Shown here one piece after another: positions 1 through 6,810 of a stretch of DNA of 39,104 bases; the first letter of the stretch is position 1; every line of letters starts with the position of its first letter. The position numbers and the translations under genes are program-made. This DNA is from an uncultured Collinsella sp. (GTDB lineage: Bacteria; Actinomycetota; Coriobacteriia; Coriobacteriales; Coriobacteriaceae), in NCBI GenBank assembly GCA_959596495.1, contig CAUFXK010000011.1:1-39104 (forward strand). Reading direction: 5' to 3'. Below the pieces are notes generated by a model. That model saw nothing but the letters and a program-made list of their open reading frames with translations. It was not told the origin of the DNA and did not search any database.

Positions 1-604
1 TGGACAGAAGCAACGCCGGCAAGATGAGCGTGCCGGTGGGAATCAGCAGCTTGACGGGTGCACGCTCGATCTCGCGCTCGACCGCGGCGCGATGAGCCGC
101 ACGGATCTCACGACTTTGAGCGGCCAGCGTCTCGGCAAGTGGGGCACCCAGGGCGAGCGCCTGCCCCACCGTGATGGCAAAGGTCTCGAGCGCTCGCACG
201 TCCAGGTCGCGCGCGGCGGCCAACAACTCGTCCTCACGCGTGCCCACGCCCACCTGCCACGCCATGCAGGCGCGCTCAAGGCGAAGAGCCAGCACTGACC
301 GGCGGTTGGCGCAGAAAATCTCAAGCGCCGCATCAAACGAAAGACCGGCCGAAAGACCCAAGCGCACAACATCGATCATCTCGGACACTTCGCCGAGCGA
401 CACTCGCGCCGGGCCGCCCGCTCCAACCGCGCCCTTCACTCGCGCGGTCAGAGCATCGACCACCGAGCGACCCGCGGCAGCGACCAGCACCGCCTCGCGC
501 TTGCAGGCCCCTGCGATCTTGCGTGCATCCGCCCGATCCAAACCCGTCGCGACAAATACACTCAGGGCGCACAGGCAAGCCGCAACTGCAACCGGGGCGC
601 TCAT
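1..604 (-). CDS. tadC: TadC-like pilus assembly membrane protein (partial, 3' end off the window)
   Basis: This open frame begins with ATG at 604 and runs off the left edge after about 201 codons. The start overlaps the tadB stop as ATGA, so translation is probably coupled. The N-terminus is a hydrophobic segment (MSAPVAVAACLCALSVFVAT). After it comes a type II secretion F-type domain, with a stretch around residues 75-90 (EVSEMIDVVRLGLSAGLSFD) typical of the GspF/TadC cytoplasmic helical bundle. In Tad systems TadB and TadC are paired inner-membrane platform proteins that couple the TadA/CpaF ATPase to pilus extrusion. Position directly after tadB supports TadC. Pilin genes would be expected further left but are outside the window. 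Confidence 0.8.
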   Translation of the reverse strand, partial: MSAPVAVAACLCALSVFVATGLDRADARKIAGACKREAVLVAAAGRSVVDALTARVKGAVGAGGPARVSLGEVSEMIDVVRLGLSAGLSFDAALEIFCANRRSVLALRLERACMAWQVGVGTREDELLAAARDLDVRALETFAITVGQALALGAPLAETLAAQSREIRAAHRAAVEREIERAPVKLLIPTGTLILPALLLS

Positions 605-1527
605 AGCTCCACCCGCATAATGCGCCGGATAACCACCAGGGCAACGGCGTTGAGGGCAAGACCCAGCACCACAGCGCCCGCGCCGGCAGGCGTCGCAAGA
701 CCGCGACGAAAATCTGCCGAAAGCAGCGCCAACACCGCGAGCATGCCCGCCGGCATCGCCGCGACCATATGCGCAGACATACGCGCCTGTGACGTCTTAA
801 CATCCAGGCGGCGTTTGAGCTCAATGCGCCCCCCTACCATGCTCGACGCCTCGGACAGTAAGTCGGCAAGCGGAGCTCCGGTGCGCTGAGACACCTTAAG
901 CGCCAAGGTCACAAGCGAAAGACCGGGGGCGTCGATGCGCACGAGCAAGTCATCGAGCGCGTCGGTCGCCGAGATGCCGCAATCGATCGCCGCCGCCACC
1001 CGCAAAAACTCGGTATGCACTGGCTCTTGCGCATGAGCGCCCACAAAGCGCATGCCCTGGGCCAGCGAATGTCCCGAGGCAAGCGACATGGAAAGTGCGG
1101 TAAACGCCTCGGGCATTGCCTCTTCTGCATCGTGTTGCTCGCGCCGGCTCTCAAAGCCATCCCGAGCGGCACCAACGGCAAACGGAGCAACAAGTCCCAA
1201 GGCAAATCCGAGGGGCGATAACGACACCATCGTTAGTAAAACGCAGCAGACACCGCTCGATAGCAGCAGAAACGCCAAACGTCCCGAAGCATCTTCGATC
1301 ACGAGGCCAAGGCGATGCGCCGGAGCCAGCGATGCCCACGAACGGGCGATCTTTTTCAGCAGATCGTTTTCCACCAGCTCACGCGGCAGCTTCTCTGCCA
1401 CCGTCTCGAGCGCCTGACGTGCCAGCTCCGCCGGCGGTACCTGCGGCACACGAGGTTCCGCCCCGCACGCCGTCGCGACAGAAAGCCCTGCCAAGCCCCC
1501 TACGACGAGGGGCACAGTGATCTCCAT
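601..1527 (-). CDS. tadB: TadB-like type II secretion F-domain protein
   Basis: A 308-residue inner-membrane platform protein of the Tad/Flp pilus system. Hydrophobic segments are visible near residues 1-20, 84-120, 253-272 and 281-303. The T2SSF domain occupies roughly residues 138-250, including a run typical of the family around 142-160 (FTALSMSLASGHSLAQGMR). The start at 1527 is set by an excellent ribosome-binding site, GAGGAGGTGG, six to eight bases upstream. The gene overlaps the 3' end of cpaF by 28 bases and shares an ATGA overlap with tadC, so it belongs to one tight operon. Assignment to TadB rather than TadC rests on gene order after the ATPase. Confidence 0.85.
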   Translation of the reverse strand: MEITVPLVVGGLAGLSVATACGAEPRVPQVPPAELARQALETVAEKLPRELVENDLLKKIARSWASLAPAHRLGLVIEDASGRLAFLLLSSGVCCVLLTMVSLSPLGFALGLVAPFAVGAARDGFESRREQHDAEEAMPEAFTALSMSLASGHSLAQGMRFVGAHAQEPVHTEFLRVAAAIDCGISATDALDDLLVRIDAPGLSLVTLALKVSQRTGAPLADLLSEASSMVGGRIELKRRLDVKTSQARMSAHMVAAMPAGMLAVLALLSADFRRGLATPAGAGAVVLGLALNAVALVVIRRIMRVEL

Positions 1528-2828
1528 TCGTCCACCTCCTCTTGTGTGAGCGTCCCCGACCGCAGGCCTTCTGCGATAAACGGCGGCTCGCGGTCAAGCG
1601 TCCAGGTGCGCTCGGCGGCATCGAACGTCACATAGCGCTCGAGCTCTACGCCGCCCGATGCGGCGCGTCGCACCCCCGAATACGAGGAGACGAAGCGCCT
1701 GCCATCGGCGTGGCGCTCGGACATCACGATACCGTCGAGTGCCATGGCAATCTGCTCCTCGATGAGCTCGCTCGGCAGATCGATGCCATAACGTGCAAGC
1801 AACGTCAGACGCACCACGGTCTCCTGTTCTGAACCCGCATGAAGCGTGGTGAGCGACCCGTCGTGGCCCGTGTTCATGGCCTGCAACATGTCGCAGCACT
1901 CGGCACCGCGCACCTCGCCCACCACGATGCGGTCGGGGCGCATGCGCAGGGCATTAGTCACCAGGTCGCGGATCGTCACCGCGCCCTCGCCCTCAATTGA
2001 AGCCTCGCGCGCCTCTAGGCGCACCACGTGCGGATGATGCGCAAACTTGAGCTCGGCAGAGTCCTCGATCGTCACGATGCGCTCGCCGGTGGAAATCTCA
2101 CATGACAACGCGTTGAGCAGGGTGGTCTTACCAGATCCCGTGCCTCCCGCAACCGCCAGGTCCTGTCGCAGCGACACCGCACACGACAGCAGCTGCGCAT
2201 ACCAAAGCGGCAGCGATCCCAACCCCACGAGCTCGTCCAGCGAGCAGATACGGTCCGAGAACTTTCGGATGGTGAGAATCGGTCCGTCAATCGCCACAGG
2301 CGGAATCACCGCGTTGACGCGATAGCCCGTTTTGAGGCGGGCGTTGACGATGGGGCTGCGCTCGTCGATACGGCGGCCAAGTGGCGAGATAATGCGGTCG
2401 ATAAGCACACGGATCTGCTCATCATCCTCAAACGCATGCTCGATGGGGTACAAGACGCCGCCGCGTTCAAAGAAAGCCGAGCGGCAGCCGTTGATCATGA
2501 TCTCGGTAACGGTGTCGTCCTCGATGAGCGGCTGCAACGGCCCCAAGCCCACCACGTCATCCAAAATCTCGTCGATGATGGTCTCGCGCTCGGGCGTCGC
2601 GAGATCGGTCGGCTCCTCAACATTGAGCGCCGCCTCCACCGCAGGACGCAATTCCGAGCGGGCAAGTGCCGGGTCGATATAGGCGCTGATACGCGCCACT
2701 TCGTCGTAACCCATGCGGTCCATCACGGCGCGCTTGGTGCGTCGTTTCACGGCGCGGCGACGCCCCACATCTACAGGCGCTGCCGCCGCCGCAGCGCCGG
2801 CAGCCTTAATCCTCGTTTGCAGGCTCAT
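1500..2828 (-). CDS. cpaF: CpaF/TadA family pilus assembly ATPase
   Basis: A 442-residue secretion ATPase of the GspE/VirB11 superfamily that powers Tad pilus assembly at the cytoplasmic face of the membrane. Visible motifs are Walker A GGTGSGKT (residues 228-235), an Asp box region IVTIEDSAEL (251-260), Walker B IVVGEVRG (301-308) and the His box GHDGSLTTLHAGS (321-333). The N-terminal part (about 85-200) matches the conserved CpaF N-domain (GLGPLQPLIEDDTVTEIMIN). The length is usual for the family. The start ATG overlaps the cpaE stop as ATGA. The N-terminus carries a basic, alanine-rich stretch (residues 1-35) that is probably disordered. Confidence 0.93.
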   Translation of the reverse strand: MSLQTRIKAAGAAAAAAPVDVGRRRAVKRRTKRAVMDRMGYDEVARISAYIDPALARSELRPAVEAALNVEEPTDLATPERETIIDEILDDVVGLGPLQPLIEDDTVTEIMINGCRSAFFERGGVLYPIEHAFEDDEQIRVLIDRIISPLGRRIDERSPIVNARLKTGYRVNAVIPPVAIDGPILTIRKFSDRICSLDELVGLGSLPLWYAQLLSCAVSLRQDLAVAGGTGSGKTTLLNALSCEISTGERIVTIEDSAELKFAHHPHVVRLEAREASIEGEGAVTIRDLVTNALRMRPDRIVVGEVRGAECCDMLQAMNTGHDGSLTTLHAGSEQETVVRLTLLARYGIDLPSELIEEQIAMALDGIVMSERHADGRRFVSSYSGVRRAASGGVELERYVTFDAAERTWTLDREPPFIAEGLRSGTLTQEEVDEWRSLCPSS

Positions 2829-4474
2829 CGCTGATCACCCTCGCGCGACCAGGGAAGGCGGATACGCGGGCGTTCGGTGCGCGTTGCACGGTCGGCGACC
2901 ATATCGCTCCAAGGGCCGACGGCGCACCCCAGTTCCACGAGCATCTCGCGCGTGGCCTCGCGCACGCTAGTCGCAAAAGCGCTGGTCTGCCCCACTGCCT
3001 CGTCAGCGCGCCCAAACGCCATGAGCGCGGCGAGATCCTGCCCGCCATCGGCGATACGAATCTTGGAGCTTAACGCACAGGCAATCTCAAAGCGCATGGC
3101 GACGTCCTCGTCTGCCCCGCGCGCACCGAACCGGTTGAACACGGCGCTCATGCGCGTGCGCGGCACACCTACTCGACCTGCCAGTTCAATGACGCGCGAT
3201 GCCGATGCCGCGGACGACACCGCCGCATCGCCAACGACCAGGCAACGGTCGCTCGCCGCCACCGCAGCCGCCACGGCGTCGCCCCAAAAGACCGAGGTAT
3301 CGATAAAGACCACGTCGGATTCGCGACGCAGAACATCAAGCAGTAGCTCCACCGGACGTGCCATGAGCTCGGCTTGCTCGGGCGCCGCGACGGGACCCCA
3401 GAGCGTAACGCCCGGCGCCACGCGCATCGAAGCGGCTACGATATCCGGCTCGGTGAGCATGCCCGCCGCCGACGGCTCGATAAGTGCCGCCATATCGCGC
3501 GGAGCATCGACGCCTAACAAGTCGTAAAGGTTTCCAAACATCAGGTCCAGGTCGAGCACGGCGGCACGCAAGCCCAACAGCGACGATGTGTGTGCCATGG
3601 TGGCAACGATCGTCGACTTGCCGCAACCGCCCGAACCCGAAATAGCGCAGATGACTGGAGCTCGATGCGGCGGAGCGGTAGCGTCTGCCGGCGGCATCGG
3701 AGGCGGCGGGGCGGGCGTCGGTGACAGCGTCCCCGTCTCCCCCGCCGCAACCACGTGCTGCGTCCAAGCCGGCATGGCTGCTTGTTCGGTCTGCGAGGCA
3801 GGCTCGTTCTGCGCAATCTGCTCATGCTGCATCAGCGACAACTCGCCGCACCCGGCAAGGCCCTCAACTTCGTCGAGTTCATCCGCCAGATTCACGCCGT
3901 GCACGTATCCCATATCTACTGCCGGGGAGTCGCCAGCATGCTGCGCCGGCCCTCCAGCGTCATCGTATGCAAGGGGGTCCCGGGGGCGCCGACCATGCTC
4001 GGCTTCCGCTTTTCCATATTCATCAACACGCGGGCCTCTTGTAGCGCGAGGCGCCCCGGGTTCCCTATCAACAAAAGCATCGGGCTCAATCGTCATGCGC
4101 CGATCGGAATCAACCGTTCCCTCACCCGCGCGCCCGTTGCCGCATATACTGTGTGCAGCGATGACCTCGGTCGCCCCCGCGCGAAACAGCCCCTCGATAT
4201 CCGACGGATCGAGCGCTTCTATCAACACGACCACGCGACTCACGCGGCCTTCGGCCGTCAGGCGCGCAACAGTCTTGCGCACATCTTCGGTATCAAACAG
4301 AGACGCCGCGATGATGGCAGCCCCGCGGCGCGACGGAAACGCCCGCGCCATGGATACCAGCCCGTCCAGGTCGCCCACGCGAAGCACCTGCGCGCCCACA
4401 TCGCGACCCTCGACTTCCTGCTGTAGCAGCCCGTAATCGCCGCACGCGCAGCACGCAAGCCAGATCGCCTTCAT
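2825..4474 (-). CDS. cpaE: CpaE-like MinD/ParA-family pilus assembly ATPase
   Basis: A 549-residue protein. The first 115 residues look like a degenerate receiver (pseudo-REC) domain. Residues about 115-272 are a low-complexity acidic and proline-rich linker (TPAPPPPMPPADA near 252-266). Residues 272 to about 520 form a MinD/ParA-type ATPase with the deviant Walker A SGSGGCGKST (279-288), a DLDLMFGN motif and VVFIDTS as Walker B. CpaE proteins localise the Tad machine. The ATG at 4474 overlaps the cpaB stop (ATGA). A longer frame continues 62 codons upstream, but that part is arginine-rich shadow over cpaB and was rejected. The linker is longer than I would expect for a typical CpaE. Confidence 0.85.
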   Translation of the reverse strand: MKAIWLACCACGDYGLLQQEVEGRDVGAQVLRVGDLDGLVSMARAFPSRRGAAIIAASLFDTEDVRKTVARLTAEGRVSRVVVLIEALDPSDIEGLFRAGATEVIAAHSICGNGRAGEGTVDSDRRMTIEPDAFVDREPGAPRATRGPRVDEYGKAEAEHGRRPRDPLAYDDAGGPAQHAGDSPAVDMGYVHGVNLADELDEVEGLAGCGELSLMQHEQIAQNEPASQTEQAAMPAWTQHVVAAGETGTLSPTPAPPPPMPPADATAPPHRAPVICAISGSGGCGKSTIVATMAHTSSLLGLRAAVLDLDLMFGNLYDLLGVDAPRDMAALIEPSAAGMLTEPDIVAASMRVAPGVTLWGPVAAPEQAELMARPVELLLDVLRRESDVVFIDTSVFWGDAVAAAVAASDRCLVVGDAAVSSAASASRVIELAGRVGVPRTRMSAVFNRFGARGADEDVAMRFEIACALSSKIRIADGGQDLAALMAFGRADEAVGQTSAFATSVREATREMLVELGCAVGPWSDMVADRATRTERPRIRLPWSREGDQR

Positions 4475-5133
4475 CACTCGTCGCCTCCGCTCTTTTTGCC
4501 GCGCGCCGTGGCGGGAATCGTCAAGCTGACCGTTCCCTTTCCCGAGGCTCCCAGCAATTCCTTGACATCTTCGGGGTCTGCCGCCAGCGTCACCCACTCG
4601 ATCTTGCCTTCGCGCGAGGTGCCTGCATCTTCGCTGGTATCGATCACGTACGCGCCGCACAAACGATCGGTCACGCCATCTTTTTGCACGTACACATCCA
4701 CATAGCTGCCCACGCCCGTGGCGCCGCCGACCGAGTGCTCGACATCGACCGCCACCGAAACGGCAACCTTGCCTTTAGGCACCTCGAGCTTGTGGCTCTC
4801 GGCCTTGGTGTAGACATTGCAAATCACGGCGTTTTTGGGAATGCGCGAGGTCGTCACGTCGCCACGCACCTGACGCAGCTCGGTCGCCGCGTCACGCGGC
4901 AGCAGACTCGTCAGCCACTCCTGGGTTATGACATTGGTCTCATCGAGGGTCTCGCCCACATCGATATCGCGCGCCGCGACGCATACCTCGACGCGATCGC
5001 CACCGTACTTGGCCAAGGTCTCAGCCTGGACCTGTTCGGCTTGTGAGCGGATCGATGAGCCGTAAACCATGCAGAGCAGAGCAGCGAGCACGCCCGCGAC
5101 CAGACTGATGGCGATGCGCTTGCTCTTGTTCAC
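4474..5133 (-). CDS. cpaB: CpaB/RcpC-like SAF-domain pilus assembly protein
   Basis: A 219-residue protein with one N-terminal membrane helix (residues about 6-25, RIAISLVAGVLAALLCMVYG), followed by a SAF-like domain (about 48-110, VCVAARDIDVGETLDETNV) and an RcpC/CpaB domain. CpaB proteins act outside the cytoplasmic membrane in Tad pilus biogenesis. I chose the GTG at 5133 because AGAGGAG lies six bases upstream of it. An in-frame ATG at 5148 would add five residues but has no ribosome-binding site. It is the first gene of the visible operon, and its stop overlaps the cpaE start. No convincing promoter was seen directly upstream. Confidence 0.85.
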   Translation of the reverse strand: MNKSKRIAISLVAGVLAALLCMVYGSSIRSQAEQVQAETLAKYGGDRVEVCVAARDIDVGETLDETNVITQEWLTSLLPRDAATELRQVRGDVTTSRIPKNAVICNVYTKAESHKLEVPKGKVAVSVAVDVEHSVGGATGVGSYVDVYVQKDGVTDRLCGAYVIDTSEDAGTSREGKIEWVTLAADPEDVKELLGASGKGTVSLTIPATARGKKSGGDE

Positions 5134-5243
5134 GGCCGCTCCTCTCATGGCAGTGCCGGGCGAATGCCCGTACCACCATTGTCTGGGCGGTCAGAGTGCA
5201 AAGCGGCGCAATCGCAATCTTGGTTTTCGATGTCAAACCAATC

Positions 5244-5295
5244 GCTGACCAAAAGCTGACCAGCCCGTCAAGCTCGTGGCAAGGTTTTGGTCAGC
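5244..5295. repeat. Perfect 11-bp inverted repeat upstream of cpaB
   Basis: GCTGACCAAAA at 5244-5254 is matched exactly by its reverse complement TTTTGGTCAGC at 5285-5295, with 30 bases between. A further direct copy GCTGACCA begins at 5255. It lies in the 250-base gap between cpaB and rsgA, about 110-160 bases upstream of cpaB. It could be an operator for the Tad operon; no regulator is encoded nearby. Confidence 0.5.
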
Positions 5296-5332
5296 ACGTC
5301 AGCAAACTGCATGTTTCGAGGCTTTTCCGCAG

Positions 5333-5368
5333 CAAAAAGCCGTCTCCCGAACAGTTGGGAAACGGCTG
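5333..5368 (-). terminator. Rho-independent terminator after rsgA
   Basis: Read on the minus strand, AGCCGTTTCCC pairs with GGGAGACGGCT (one G-U pair) across an 8-base loop, followed by five T. It lies 17 bases after the rsgA stop codon. Confidence 0.8.
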
Positions 5369-5384
5369 TCATAGGAAAAATCAA

Positions 5385-6569
5385 TTACAGATGGACATCG
5401 GGATCGAGCATTTGAGCACTCACGCGCATGGATAACGCCAGGTTTTGGAACGTTTCCAGACGCAGGCTATCGATCTGCCCGGCGTCCTCGGCCTCGCGAA
5501 CGGCGCAACCCGGCTCATGGGTATGCGTGCAATCGCCAAACCGGCACGCGCGCGATGCCTCGACAATCTCGGGGAAGGCGCGGGCCAGTCCCCGCTCGTG
5601 ACCCACGAGCGGTAGGCTGCGCAGGCCCGGGGCATCGGCGATCACGCCGGCGTCGCCCGGCAGCGTCACCATCACGCGCGCGACGGTAGTGTGACGGCCC
5701 TGGTCGTCGCGTTCGCGCACACCGCCGGTCGCCAACGTATCGTGGCCCAGCAGCGCATTGAGCAGCGTCGACTTGCCGGCACCCGACTCGCCCAGAATCA
5801 TGGCGCAGCTCCCGGCAGGCACGCAGGCACGGACCTCGTCCAGGCCGCGGCCCTCGGCAGAGGACGTCACGATCACGCGCACGTCCGGACCCACCAGGCG
5901 GCGCACGCGGTCCAGATCGCGCTCGAGTTCCTCGGCATCGCAGCGGTCAGCTTTGGTGAGTACCACCACCGGCTCGGCATCGCAGTCGAGCGCCAATACC
6001 AGCGAACGCGCCACACGGTCGAGCAGCACCTCGCCGGCACCGAGCGCCTGCACGATTAGCACGCTATCCACGTTGGAGCAGAGCACCTGGCGCTCTCCGC
6101 GGGCACGGCCGCGCCAACGCTCAAAGCTCGTACGGCGCGGCAGCACGCATTCAATCACGCCCATATCGTGCCCGGGAGCGCGGCGCACCGCCACACGATC
6201 GCCCACGGCAGGCAGCAGGACCTCGTCCCCACCGCGCGACTTGGCAAATCCCACGGCATGCTCGGCGCGGAAGGTATCGTCGGCAGTCGCCACCAGCGGA
6301 AACCCACGATCCAAGCGCACCACGGCGCCAAGCTGCATCTGCTCGGGCTCCTCGGCATGCGCGCAGAAATCATCAAAGGCAGCCTGCTGGGCTTCATCGA
6401 CCGGCAGGTCATCAAACGCCGGAACGTCCCGCAGCGCGTCAAGCCCCGGTACACTCGCCAGCAACTCCTCAGCAGATGCGGGAGCCTCGGTCGCGAGCTT
6501 CCGACGACGATCGCGCTTAGCCCGCGCCCCCGTCGTCTTTTTCTTCGCTTTAGCCTTAGCCTTGCCCAC
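5385..6569 (-). CDS. rsgA: Ribosome small subunit-dependent GTPase A
   Basis: A 394-residue circularly permuted GTPase that helps late maturation of the 30S subunit. The motif order is the permuted one: G4 TKAD (205-208), G5 SSAEG (236-240), then G1 GESGAGKS (260-267), a GRHTT switch segment (291-295) and G3 DAPG (312-315). A C-terminal zinc-binding cluster follows (C342, C347, H349, C355 in ACRFGDCTHTHEPGC). An OB-like domain occupies about residues 80-165. I set the start at GTG 6569, preceded by GGGAGG at five bases. An upstream ATG at 6674 would add a cysteine/tryptophan-rich stretch lying over the upstream terminator. The N-terminus is a lysine-rich tail (GKAKAKAKKK), unusual for the family. 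Confidence 0.93.
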   Translation of the reverse strand: MGKAKAKAKKKTTGARAKRDRRRKLATEAPASAEELLASVPGLDALRDVPAFDDLPVDEAQQAAFDDFCAHAEEPEQMQLGAVVRLDRGFPLVATADDTFRAEHAVGFAKSRGGDEVLLPAVGDRVAVRRAPGHDMGVIECVLPRRTSFERWRGRARGERQVLCSNVDSVLIVQALGAGEVLLDRVARSLVLALDCDAEPVVVLTKADRCDAEELERDLDRVRRLVGPDVRVIVTSSAEGRGLDEVRACVPAGSCAMILGESGAGKSTLLNALLGHDTLATGGVRERDDQGRHTTVARVMVTLPGDAGVIADAPGLRSLPLVGHERGLARAFPEIVEASRACRFGDCTHTHEPGCAVREAEDAGQIDSLRLETFQNLALSMRVSAQMLDPDVHL

Positions 6570-6618
6570 AAGCGCCTCCCAGCACCATAAATCACAACTG
6601 AGCAGGTATTTTACCCAC

Positions 6619-6654
6619 AAAAAAGAGCTGGTCGAGCAAACGCTCGACCAGCTC
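6619..6654 (-). terminator. Strong Rho-independent terminator downstream of the P-type ATPase
   Basis: A perfect 13-bp stem, GAGCTGGTCGAGC (6625-6637) with GCTCGACCAGCTC (6642-6654), has a four-base loop. On the minus strand it is followed by six T. It lies about 150 bases beyond the ATPase stop and immediately upstream of the rsgA promoter region. Confidence 0.85.
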
Positions 6655-6694
6655 ACATACTTTCCCTTAGCCAATGGTCCCGAGAGGTTATCCG

Positions 6695-6800
6695 AAGGCC
6701 CGCGCGCCGGGAGGGGTTTCTTCTGAGCGATCCCGCAGCGCGAAGCGCGAGGACCAGCGAAGAAGAAACCCCGCAGGCGGTCGGGCCGGCGGGAAGGATG
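6695..6800. repeat. Large imperfect palindrome 3' of the P-type ATPase
   Basis: The arms GGGGTTTCTTC (6713-6723) and GAAGAAACCCC (6762-6772) are perfectly complementary. Between them sits a small GCGC-GAA-GCGC hairpin. GC-rich outer flanks (AAGGCCCG... and ...CGGGCC) extend the dyad imperfectly to about 6800. It follows the ATPase stop codon by only about 10 bases. It may be a dispersed REP-like element or an mRNA 3'-end stabiliser; I cannot tell which from this window. Confidence 0.55.
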
Positions 6801-6810
6801 GCCTTTCGAC

